A stretch of 64,000 nt of DNA. Origin: Adenophora triphylla var. japonica (lineage: Eukaryota; Streptophyta; Magnoliopsida; Asterales; Campanulaceae). The DNA lies in the NCBI GenBank assembly GCA_022495995.1, contig JAFEMH010001352.1, positions 1-64,000 on the forward strand, given 5' to 3'. Below, in pieces: positions 33,656 to 43,947 of the stretch (its first letter is position 1; each line of letters starts with the position of its first letter). A program made the position numbers and the translations under genes. The notes beneath the pieces are model-generated. The model saw nothing but the letters and a program-made list of their open reading frames with translations. It searched no databases and was not told where the DNA came from.

Positions 33656-36405
33656 ACCCGGCCACCACCCGAGCTTTTAGACTCGGTGGGTCCAGATAGG
33701 TGCTTCAAGAGGCATTCATAAGCCTTGTGACCAATAAAACCACAATTTACACATTTATTAGAAGATGGCCGAGGAGGCTTAGATGAATTGATGTTCAATT
33801 TTGCCAATGCTTCGTAGGGATTAACCGATTGAGCAGAGACGGATCCTTTGGGGACGAAGGTGATGGATTTACCTTTGTTAACCCGTTGCATCGGTTTAGG
33901 AATGGCTTTACCTGCTAGGTTACCTTTACCGGTTGGGTGACTCGGCATCGTTGTCTCGATCGGTCATACCCTTACCGGTGTCGGTTACCTTACCACGGTT
34001 GAGGATTCCCGACTCCGCAACATGATCAACAATTTTAATTCCACCTTTCGTTCCCATCACTAAGTGGGACATATTGTCCTAACTCGGGATCGGCCTACCT
34101 CGGTCCATTGAGATTTGTTTTTGCTCGAGATAGGCTTTCATCCGTACTCCGTCCATTAGGATAGGTGTGAGGGACGATTTGAAAGGTTTGGTTAACTCCT
34201 TCTTAATCATTTTGGATTGAGCATCATCAAATTTGCCTATCAAGTTCTCGAGAGACGCAGACTCCTTAAGCTGGTTTGTCTTTGCTTTGTCAATGTCATC
34301 ACCGCCGGAGTTAAAACTTATACCGTAGTTACATCTCGGTTAGGAGATAACTGATCTTGAATGATGGTCTCCACAGCAGTTCGTGATTTTGAAAACGTGT
34401 CAATTGTTTTATGAAGAGAGTTATTTCTTGACACAAGATCAGCAATTTGACAAACAGAAATGTTTAGTCTCTCAGTGAGTTCTTGATTGTCCTTCTTCAA
34501 CTGATCTGACTCTAGCTTACTTTCTTTCAAAGTTTTTATTTCAGCTTTCAAAGAATCATTTTCGTAGTGATTACTTTAAAATTATCAACCATGATTTTGT
34601 GAGCTTCATTTAATTTTTCAAAATCGGAGAAGAGCTCATTCATCACCTCTCGCCATTTCGACTTTGACATATTGGGCATAGGGTCAACAAGTGAGGGCTG
34701 AGAGGAAGAGGATGATGGTTCAAAATTGGGATCAAAATTTGGTAGTGAAGATATCGGTTGAGGGCTAGGTTCGGTTAGAGGCTTTAAGTGAATCGGTCGG
34801 GTCTCAAGCGTCGGTTGATAGGAAGCAATCGGCAAGGCTTGAGCTTGATAGGTCGGTTGGATTGGTTGCATCAGCGGTCTGAGAGTGGGCAAGGTTTTGG
34901 ACTGACCATAAAGGGATCCACCTATGTTTTGAATTTTGAAATTATAGGGGTTACCTGCATCTGCCTTGGGAGTTGAAATGGGTTCATCAAAGAATGTCAA
35001 GGGAGATCTCATAGGCGGAGTCTCGATCAACATAGGATGATTGTTCATTGGAATTGGGGTGTCTAAAAACGGGAGTTTGCGGGGAGATGGGTTTTTCATA
35101 GGTTCCATCCATAGCAACAAAACCGACATCGCATCTTCATCTCGAGTCCGCATAGTCGGCATCTTCATTCTCGTAGTCGGTCTCAAACCAAACCGGCATA
35201 GCTTTTTCGGTTCCATCCTCGGCAACTAAGCTCTTAGATTTAGATCTAGGGAATTTCTTGAATGGTTTCTTCCTCAAAAATTCATATTTAGGTTGAGGGC
35301 ATTTGGAGGCAAAATGGCGGGTTTTCTACAATTGTAACACACAAGCTCACCTTGGGCATTCTTTACGTCGGTTGAGGTTGAGGTTTGGCCTTTCTTTTGG
35401 AAGTTCCCGGATCTATGGAAGGATGAGGCTTTGGGTTGAAATGATTTCTTTGTGGGATTTCTTAAAATCCTTAAACTTTCTGTAGTTTACGGCGAATGCG
35501 GCAAATTCATCCTCTACCTCAAGAGGTGTGTTAGAAGAGGTATTGGCTAGAGTTGGTTGAGGCTACGAGATGTTGAGGGAGAGTCATTGGTGGTAATTTG
35601 GGTGGTAAGCATAGAAGAACCGGGGAAGATCTCGGTCCGAGCCGGCAGAGATAGATTTTTTAAATTGTTTTTGAACTCCACTCACTTAGGTTGAGCTCTT
35701 CCTCATATAGAAACAAAGTAGACACAATGTTACGGATATGAGTAGTATTCAAATCACGGCATTCTTTCAAAATAGCAACCTTCACATGCCACAAGTCTCC
35801 AAGAGAATTGAGGAATCTCATGTTTAGGTCTTTCATGGTATAGACTCTACCTAAAGATGCACAAGAGTTACTCACCTCGCAGAATCGGTCGTACGTTTCC
35901 TTCATTGTCTCATTTGGATTCTTCTTGAAGGACTCAAACTCAGCAATGCTTTTGTAGAGTCTGTTGTCCTTGGCCACTTGATCTCCTTCAAAGTATCTGA
36001 GAAGACTTTGCCATACTTGTTGAGCGGTCTCATAGCATTGTACTTGTTTGTACAGTCTGTCATCAAGTCCTGAGGTTATTATGTGCAATGCTTTTCGGTC
36101 TAAGGAATCACAAAGTTTGTCATCCTCAGTCCATTCTTCACGAGGTTTTGGCACATAAGTTTCATAAACCTCAAAGTCTTGTTCGTGACTCTCTATCTCG
36201 CATGATCCATGAGAGGAGTTTTGGGTGCTCTTGTTGCAAGATTGATTTTCGGGGTGTCATTGGACCATCTCGACTACAAGAGTTAACCTATCATCTATTG
36301 AATCCAAGTACCGCATGATTCTGCTTTTTCTATACTTGGAAATTCGTTATCGTTCAACATGGGAACGGATGTCAAGTTGTATGTTTGCATGATTTTTCCC
36401 GCCAT
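33634..36405 (-). pseudogene. Copia 1 gag polyprotein
   Basis: Structural capsid/nucleocapsid protein. The ATG of MAGKIMQTYNLTSVPML at 36,405 opens it. The capsid-like domain (36,154-35,660) has DRKALHIITSGLDDRLYKQV, VWQSLLRYFEGD and FCEVSNSCASLGRVYTMKDL, matching the copia gag (UBN2) family. A CCHC knuckle (CYNCRKP onward, near 35,300-35,345) is split by a one-base deletion. A proline/serine-rich stretch follows (35,225-34,660), then a coiled coil (34,680-34,320; LKESKLESDQLKKDNQELTE) typical of Sirevirus gag, and a second CCHC knuckle, CVNCGFIGHKAYEC (near 33,750). Frame breaks separate the blocks. Confidence 0.85.
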
Positions 36406-36458
36406 TTTGGAATTGGCAATTCAAGCGGTTAAGCTTGGAAAAATAATTTTCGAAAATT

Positions 36459-36474
36459 GCAAGCTACGATACCA
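36459..36474 (-). other. Primer-binding site of copia 1 (initiator tRNA-Met type)
   Basis: Two bases inside the 5' LTR, the minus strand reads TGGTATCGTAGCTTG. The usual site in Ty1/copia elements is complementary to the 3' end of initiator tRNA-Met and reads TGGTATCAGAGC; here CAGAG is CGTAG. The location and 12 of the surrounding bases fit well, and the change is again at a CAG. Confidence 0.8.
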
Positions 36475-36476
36475 AT

Positions 36477-38295
36477 TGTTAGGTCCTGAATGGTAGGAAT
36501 CAAAGCTAGAGGGGGTGAATAGCCCGATTAAAACTTTTTGCTTAAAAACTCTTAGTCTTTGAAAAAGGTTGAAGGAAACACACTTGCTAACCGTTAGATT
36601 AGTTTTGCACAATGAATTACGGTTAGGCTAGGTTTACAACCGGTTAGGTAGAGCTTCAAAAGCAAGACGTTAAAAATCCTTATGCAAACAAGACAAATTA
36701 TATTTCCAAGTAAGACAAACAAGTTGAGCGATAGGTTGAGTCAATAGGGTGTGACCGATTGAGAGAATGTCAACCGATTACAACAACACGTAAATAAACA
36801 AACACGCGTAAGAATGACACATTGTTTGAAGAGGTTCACAGTGTTAAATAAGCTGCTACGTCCTCTACCAAGTTTGGTCGAACTTGGATTTGTGAAAGTG
36901 CACTACTATATTAATGGTATCTACCTATTACAAGTTGCAAGCCAATGATTGAAGGCTGCCAAACTAAAGGTGACCACTAACGGATCGTGCTACAATAAAG
37001 ACTGGTGTTTTCTAGAGATGTGCTCACAAGTTGAGCTGATTTCTCTAGGGTGTTGTGTGTGAATCAATCAATGTGTTCCAAATGTAATCTAATGAAGGAA
37101 CACTACAATATTGATTGAGGTGCACGATGTATAAGTCCTACGAGAGATGTCTAGTGAATAAGAGGACTGAATTGAATGCCTTGAACTATGGAGTTTTCGG
37201 GATGGTAGTTCAGAGCAACTCACTCTCAAGAATCATAAATGCACCAACCTTCTTCAATGCTCCAGGAAGCTATTTATAGTGAACTTTGAAAAGGAGCCGT
37301 TGTCTTTGAAGAGGTTGCAATGATGACTTGATCGTGCATGCCTTTGAATTGAAGGATCTTTGCATTAAATGCCCGAGATAGGAGAGAGAAGATTTTCCTT
37401 GAGTGGTTGAAAGGATGTGAGTACCGGTCATTTTGACAATCTATTTTGAGCTTCGACAGCCGCGGGAATGTCACTTCGGCGTCTATTCAAAGCATGCTTG
37501 CCTTACCAACTTTAGCTAAAGGGGTTCTTTGGGTAGTTGGGAGCAATAAATGCTTCGGTTAGGCTAGGCCGAGGAAAGCTTCTTTGAGGAAGCCTTAACC
37601 GGCAAAGGATAGGATATAACCTCGTGAAGGTTACATCCGCTAGATAGGGCAACCGGTTCGGTTGACACATCGGTTAGGAGCTCAACCGGTTAGGTGACCA
37701 AACTGAGTAACTCACAAAAACAACATGGGAGCAAATCTTCACACCTTCAAAGTCTTCAAGGTCTTGAGAAAATTACATGAAATAAAAACACTGGCACTAG
37801 CATTAAGGGGACCTATCATACATAGAAAAATTCTATTGGGTCTAATTAAAATTAGGGGTCCACATTAATGCTTGTTGTGATTGGGTTTAAGCAATTCTAA
37901 ACCTAAGCATATATTTGACTAACAATCTCCTCCTAATTGCTTAAGTCCAATCACCCTAGGTTAGCATCATCTTTGACTTAGTAAAAGAATGACTAAAGAT
38001 TTATCTTTTAGATGTGTCATTCCCTAAGTCAAGTAACATCATAGATGTAACCTAAGAAAGCTTACAGATAAAGTGAAAGCTTAGAAATTTAAAACAAGTT
38101 AAAGTAAAATATTTTTGAATGAGAAAACCTGCAAAATGAAATAGTTAGAATAGTTTAAACATTCAAAAATAATTAAAAGACAATAAGGAAAGACAAGTCA
38201 TTCAAATCAACAGAGTTTGAGGTTAAGGAAATCTCATTGATTAGTCTTCAACCGGTTAAGCAAAAGATGGAAAGACAAGTTCCTCATCGGTTACA
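36477..38295 (-). repeat. 5' LTR of copia 1
   Basis: On the + strand it runs TGTTAGGTCCTG to CGGTTACA. TATAAATAG reads on the minus strand at 37,278-37,270. It is nearly identical to the 3' LTR from about 37,700 to 38,295, but between 36,477 and 37,700 it differs at most CAG/CTG positions (11 such words here against 33 in the sister LTR). Other differences are few, which would indicate a young insertion. Confidence 0.92.
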
Positions 38296-38990
38296 TGTCA
38301 ATCCTTAATCGCGACCTTTCACGGTCCGATTTCAATCCTTAATCGCGACCTTTCATGGTCCGATCTCAATCCTTAATCGCGACCTTCCACGATCCGATTT
38401 CAATCCTTAATCGCGTCCTTTCACGGTCCGATTTCAATTCTCAATCGCGACCTTTCACGGTCCGATCTCAATCCTTAATCACGACCTTTCACGGTCCGAT
38501 TTCAATCCTCAATCGTGACCTTTCACGGTCCGATTTCAATTCTCAATCGCGACCTTTCACGGTCCGATTTCAATCCTTAATCGCGACCTTTCACGGTCCG
38601 ATTTCAATCCTTAATCGCGACCTTCCATGGTCCGATTTCAATTCTCAATCGCGACCTTTCACGGTCCGATTTCAATCTTAATCGCGACCTTCCACGGTCC
38701 GATTTCAATTCTCAATCGCGACCTTTCACGGTCCGATTTCAACCCTTAATCGCGACCTTTCACGGTCCGATTTCAATTCTCAATCGCAACCTTTCACGGT
38801 CCGATTTCAATCCTTAAATCGCGACCTTTCACGGTCCGATTTCAATCCTTAATCGCGACCTTTCACGGTCCGATTTCAATTCTCAATCGCAACCTTTCAC
38901 GGTCCAATTTCAATTCCCAACCGGGACCTTTCACGGTCCGATCTCAAACAGTCAATCCCGACCTTCATGGTCTGACCTCCACTCTCCTAT
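38296..38990 (+). repeat. 34-bp tandem array (about 20 units) in the internal region of a second Tat family
   Basis: Units read roughly TCAATCCTTAATCGCGACCT followed by TTCACGGTCCGATT, with CTT/CTC and CGATTT/CGATCT variants. The array begins directly at the end of the copia 1 LTR, so its left part is cut off. The open frame through it is only a by-product of the repeat. Confidence 0.92.
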
Positions 38991-39854
38991 CGAGACCTTC
39001 GCTGTTCGTCCTCACCGGCAACAGCAATAAGCCCGAACCCCAAGGCACGAATGCCTTGCAACAATCCCTCTTCGGCCATCCTCGTAAGCCCGAACACCTT
39101 TTCACTTCAGCAAGTGAACATTCATCTCCCCGGCCGCCAGTCGTAAGCCCGACCGTTCCACTTCACCGGCAACAGCAATAAGCCCGAACCCCAAGGCACG
39201 AACACCTCACAACAATCCCTCTTCGGCCATCAAGGTAAGCCCGAATGCTCATCCCTAGCAGGATTCTAAAGAAGAAATGTCGATCCCGCCGTGTTGTTAA
39301 TAACGCCATTTTAACACAACCGTTCCCCTCATTGTTACCTCATCCCCAGCAGGATAAACCTGGCAACAGCAATAAGCCCAACACCCAAGGCACGAACGCC
39401 TTCGTCACAGGATAAATGTATCCTCGCAACTCCGGTTTGAGGCGCCACACGCCCTCGTACGATTCAGCAACTTCGGTTTGAGGCGCCACACGCCCTCATA
39501 TGATTCAGCAACTCCGGTTTGAGGCGCCACATGCCCTCGAAGGTTTCAAAAGTTCCAGGTTCAGACGCCTCCTAATAGTCTCCATTCAGGTACAGGTACC
39601 TCGCGAATGGTCTCATTCAGGTTTAGACGCCTCCTAACACGTCTCGCTCAGGTCAAGGTCCCCATGCGAGGTCCTTGCCCCCTTTCGAACTACGATCGGC
39701 TTGATTCCCGCTCGGGATACGTAGGAATCCTTTTCGCTAAGGGTCCAGCCAGCTGACCGCCCAGGTCTCTTTCAAAGTAAGGCATCCCGATTTGGATCCT
39801 TATCTTTTACAACGACCCCACCTCCTTCGGAAGTGACGTCGCTGAGGGGCTAAC
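38991..39854 (+). repeat. Further short repeats and polypurine tract before the Tat-2 family LTR
   Basis: Units with CAACAGCAATAAGCCCGAAC and CCCAAGGCACGAA recur four times (39,015-39,410), then about 45-bp units with CGGTTTGAGGCGCCACA (39,430-39,545). A GATACGTAGGAATCC block near 39,715 matches blocks in Tat copies 1 and 2. The polypurine tract GCTGAGGGGCTAAC (39,841-39,854) abuts the LTR. No ORF. Confidence 0.75.
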
Positions 39855-41804
39855 TGTAAGTACCCAAATCCGGATCGTCCAAATCCGTCAGAAAGTTAAC
39901 CGAAATCCGTTAACTGGCCCGCTCCATGTTAACCGGAACTCGTTAAAACTCCCCGTTGTCGTGCCAACGAGACGTCCCGGGACTTCCCCGTGCATCCCGA
40001 CGTCGAACCGTACTTAACACGTGTCATCACACGTAAAAGTACATCTTTCCCGGAAAAACGCATTTTCCGGCACTTTTCGGGGGCATTTCAGACATTTTCC
40101 GAACTGTTATTTTAAAAAACAGACAAAACCGGGACCGGGGAACAAACTCACACATGGCTGGTGACTCAGAGGGCACGTAGCAGCCATGCCACCTCCCTCT
40201 AGTCACTCTTCAATCACAAATCAAGGCCAAAAGACCAAAATACCCCTGATTTGCAAGCCAAGTCCGGCCGGACTCCCTGTGCACATTTTCTGAAATTGCC
40301 AGCAAGTCCTTCAAATTCTCAAAATACCACAAAACCCCCTGGATTCAGGCAAAGTCCGTCCGGACTCCTACTGCATTTTTCACCTATAAATAGAAATGGC
40401 TGTCAAAGCCAAAAGAAGAGAATTTTTACCCCAAAAATTCACCACCCCCACGGCCCAAACTGGTTTACACCCCTTCCGAGCTCCCGTTCTGTCTCGATTC
40501 GCGTGAAACCTTCGTATTTCGATCAAATACGCCCCTTACTACTTCGAAACAACCTTTCGAACCACTTTCCGTGTCCCGTACACACCTTCCGAGCCAAAGG
40601 AGTCGACCCTAGCCATAGGTATAACTCCCTCTCTCTAAATCTCTCGTTCCGTCTCGGTTTACGTGCCAGTCGCTACAACCGTTTCGAACAACATTATCAA
40701 AATGTAGACGACTCCGTCTAACGGGGTCCGATACGTTTTAGCCCCTCGATCCTCTTCTCTTTCCGTAAGAGAAGTAATCACGGGTTAAAACGGCGTTCCG
40801 ACCCCGTTCCGTTTACTTTTATCGTCATTTACCAATTCCGGATTGATCGATCCGTTGATCGTCATTTCATTTCTGTCATTTACAAATCCGAGCCGATTGG
40901 CCTCATTGATCGTCATTTACAAATCCGAGCCGATTGGCCTCGTTGATCGTCATTTACGATTCCGGATCGTTTGATTCCGTTGACACTGCTTTAAATACTG
41001 TCATTTACAAGTCCGACCCGTTTGGATCGTGATAGTATTTACTTTTCAAAGTCCGAGTCGCAACCCGATTCGTTGATCGCATATCATTTAAAATGCATTT
41101 TTTTCCGTAAAAATCGTTAACAATGTAATGCCCGATTCAAAACCGGAGTTCGTCCGTCGAACTCTCTTTCAAAACTCGCGACATGACGTTTGTCATTCAA
41201 ACGCTCATCTTCAAACTAAAAGCCGCCATTTGACATTTCAAATCATTTAATACGCATTTTTCCCGTAAAAATCGTTAACAATGACTCGCCCGGTTCAAAA
41301 AACCGGAGTTCGACCTTCGAACTCCTTTTCAACTCAAAGTCGACGTTTGCCACGCAAACGCTCATTTCAACTCAAAACCGAAGTTTGACATTCAAACCAA
41401 GATTAAGCTTGTCATTCAAGCCCCCATTTCAAAAACACACACACACACACATTTTCGAGAAAGGTAGAAAGACTCGTCATGCGAGGCGTTTCGGGCGATC
41501 TCGTAATACTCTACCCGAAACGTAACGTGACCTCCGAACCTAACAATCTCTGGTACTAAAAAGCTTTTTACTCGTTTTTGCTGCCAATAAAAATGATCCC
41601 CATTTTCAAAGCCTTTTCCTAAGTTTTTGCTACCAATAAAAACGACACCATTTTCAATAGTCGTTTCTCAACGTTTGGGCTCAAAATACAAAAACCGCGT
41701 GGCGACTCCTCATTTTTTCCTTCCCATGAAGCGAGGTCTCAGACACCAACCCTCCGCGAAAGACAACCGCGTTTCGCGCCCGCGCGAAATCCCGGGTAAT
41801 TTCA
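39855..41804 (+). mobile_element. 3' LTR of a second Tat-lineage family (1,950 bp)
   Basis: It starts TGTAAGTACCCAAATCC and ends CCCGGGTAATTTCA, matching the ends of Tat copy 2 (TGTAAG and GGGTAATTTCA). It contains a TATAAATAG box (40,385-40,393), about 45-bp repeats with GATCGTCATTTACAAATCCG (40,850-41,060), a (CA)n run near 41,435 and GGGCTCAAAATACAAAAACC shortly before the end, a block shared with the other Tat LTRs. It lies inside the gag frame of the next element; the frame continues at 41,805 as GTPHAFTPYRSSYGPP. Confidence 0.88.
40261..40393 (+). promoter_or_regulatory. LTR promoter: AGTCCG-NN-CGGACT palindromes and TATA box
   Basis: AGTCCGGCCGGACT (40,261-40,274) is a perfect 14-bp palindrome. 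AGTCCGTCCGGACT (40,353-40,366) has the same arms with a non-palindromic centre. The second ends 18 bp before TATAAATAG (40,385-40,393), almost the spacing (20 bp) seen in Tat copy 1. The arms GTCCG...CGGAC are shared with the other family although the surrounding LTR sequence differs. Confidence 0.6.
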
Positions 41805-43133
41805 GGTACTCCACATGCTTTTACACCTTACAGGTCATCTTATGGGCCACCACCACAGGCTAATCCACCAAAATCATCTACAAAGGATCTACTTAATTCT
41901 CTAGCGCAGTCGGTAAGTACTATGAATGTGAACATGCAGCAGTATCAACAAAGGACCGATGCAATCATTAGTAATTTGGAGAGGCAATTGGGTTAGATCG
42001 CAGAGGCAATGGTAAGAATTGAAGCTAGAGAGGCAACAAAGACTGAGCAACCTCTGAAGAAAAATGTTAGCGCAGTGTATGTGAGGCAGAAGAAGAAAGT
42101 TGATGGGCAGATGGTATCTATAGAGCCTGAACAGAAGGTTGAAAAGAGAGTTGAGCCCGAGTTGGTGGTTGAGAGGGTTACACCTGAGATGAAGACTACA
42201 TAGAAGGAGAAGAGTACTGCACGCGTGTTTCCTGTTTATGAGCCAGTCCCTCCGTTTCCTTATGCATTGAGGGAGGATAGAAAACCGGAGCCTGACAAGG
42301 CTATATTTGACACATTCAAGAGACTAGAGGTAAATATTCCATTTTTAGATCTTCTTCAGACAGTTCCGAGATATGCAAAAATTTTGAAGGAATTGTGCAC
42401 TATGAAGAGAAATCAGAAGGAAAGGAGTCAGAAAAAAGTGAAAGTGGTAGAGCATGTTAGTGCGGTTTATAAGAAAAAGATGCCTAAGAAGTGTAGTGAT
42501 TCGGGCATGTTCGTGGTTCCTGTTTCATTTGGGGGTGGTCATGTTCATAATGCTATGCTCGATTTAGGAGCTTCAATCAATGTGATGCCAAATGCATTGT
42601 TTGAAGATCTTGAGTTGGGTAAATTGGAGGACACTAGGGTGGTAATTCAGTTGGCAGACAAATCTAACGCATATCCTAAGGGGGTGGTTAGAGATATGGA
42701 GGTGAAGGTTGGTGATTTGGTATTTCCGGCGGATTTCTTTATTCTTGACATGGAGAATGATTCTGAGGCTCCCATTTTATTAGGGAGGCCTTTCATGTCT
42801 ACCTCGGAAACCAAGCTTGATGTGAAGAATGGATCGTTAACCATGGAGTTTTATGGAAAAGTGGTGAGATTCAATGTGTTTGGTGATAAGACTTTTCCCA
42901 AGGATGTGCGCAAGGTTTGTGCCATGGATTTGAGTGAGCCGATTATTAAGGATGGGGTCAAGGTAGATGATCGTGATGAATCTTCAAAAGTGAATCCGGA
43001 GAAAAATAAGAAAGGAGAGCCACCAAGGGAGAAGAAGAAAGCAAAGGAAGTGAAGACGAAAAAGGGGAAGCTTAAATGGTCTCCAACGGGGAGGCATGAC
43101 ATTGAACCGAATCATCTTTTAGAGGTAACTTGA
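41805..43133 (+). pseudogene. Gag C-terminus and aspartic protease of an Athila-type/TR-GAG element
   Basis: One frame runs from 41,805 to 43,133, interrupted only by two TAG codons (41,994-41,996 and 42,201-42,203). The gag part reads PPKSSTKDLLNSLAQSV and then a Gln-rich region. The 302-codon distal part starts near VFPVYEPVPPFPYALRED, continues FDTFKRLEVNIPFLDLLQTV, and contains a retropepsin domain: AMLDLGASINVMP (active-site Asp, about residue 115), VVIQLADKSNAYPKGVV, FPADFFILDMENDSEAPILL and GRPFM. A lysine/glutamate-rich tail follows to the stop. There is no RT or integrase before the 3' LTR, as in terminal-repeat-with-gag elements. The 5' half is missing, replaced by the Tat LTR. Confidence 0.85.
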
Positions 43134-43947
43134 AAAGATTTCTTTCATCCCCCTTATATTGATGAGGACCATGATGGTGGGGCTTCCATGTCCCCTACTT
43201 AGTTCTCTTGGTGCCCTTTCTCCCATGTTTTATTGTTCCGTTTTTATGATTTATTGCCATTGAGGGCAATGTCCAGTTTAAGTGTGGGGGGAAGGATGAA
43301 TGTTGTATCATTGTTTATACATTTTTTTTGTTCTAAAAAAAAGTTATAAAGAAAAGAGGGGCTAGGTGAAAACCGGAAACGGCACCTAGGCAAAAGGTGA
43401 GAAAGTGAAATGGCTACTATCTTTTATATCACCGGAGTTGGATACATAAGGGAGGTTTGGAGTGTTGGGTAGGATCACTATGGAGTAGGATGTTTGGATA
43501 GTGGTGCCTAGGATTTAAAAACCGTCGTTCATTTTTGGAGTTATAAGGGGGTTGGTGCTTTTCACGAGGTAAATCTTTGTTTAAGGATCACAACCTTAAC
43601 AATGATTTCTTTTTATGAGGGTGAATGTAGTGTGAGCCAAGCCTGGGGGAAATATAGGACATATTTAGTTCCCCTTGGCTTTTATTTCTGTAGACCTTAG
43701 TTTGGATACCGTTTTATTATGAGAGTTGGTATCAAGCTAAGGTCATTATTTTCATTGTTTATATTTTGGTGTTATAAGGAGACGGAGTTTCTATTACTCC
43801 GATGGTTATGATTTTTCATTGACTTGTGTTAGCGGATTAGAGGAGACTAGGAATCATTTACCCTTCATGCATCTGTTTTAGACCGGTGTTAGATTGGAGT
43901 TTAGGATATTACTCAGGGACGAGTAATGGTCTAAGCGTGGGGGTATT
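43134..43947 (+). other. 3' untranslated region of the TR-GAG element with two polypurine-like tracts
   Basis: No ORF. AGTTTAAGTGTGGGGGGAAG near 43,276 and the tract GCGTGGGGGTATT at 43,935-43,947, next to the LTR, are typical of Athila-type elements, where GTGGGGG directly precedes the LTR. The second serves as the polypurine tract. Confidence 0.7.

Larger units (their letters stand above)
23179..38295 (-). mobile_element. Ty1/copia element 'copia 1', Sirevirus-like, 15.1 kb
   Basis: Two LTRs of 1,822 and 1,819 bp flank the element, with a tRNA-Met-type primer site next to the 5' LTR. Read on the minus strand the order is gag, protease, integrase, RT, RNase H (the Ty1/copia order), then about 1 kb of spacer and a roughly 4.2-kb extra ORF that reaches the 3' LTR. 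A long gag with a coiled coil and two CCHC knuckles plus an extra gene after pol fits Sireviruses. The flanking bases do not form a target duplication (GAGGG left, TGTCA right). Many apparent frameshifts coincide with a CAG/CTG-depleted tract and may be sequence errors. Confidence 0.9.

Noticed and set aside
36459..36474. tRNA gene
   Set aside because: Only a short match to the tRNA-Met 3' end exists; there is no cloverleaf. It is a primer-binding site.
38355..38681. Plus-strand 108-codon frame
   Set aside because: It lies wholly in the 34-bp tandem array and repeats with it, without codon-level conservation.
38296..38990. Regular 34-bp repeats resembling a CRISPR array
   Set aside because: There are no unique spacers; units are contiguous and vary by point changes, in a plant retroelement context.
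40251..40721. Plus-strand 156-codon frame in the 39.9 kb LTR
   Set aside because: It spans the TATA box and the palindromes of the LTR and has no counterpart in related LTRs.
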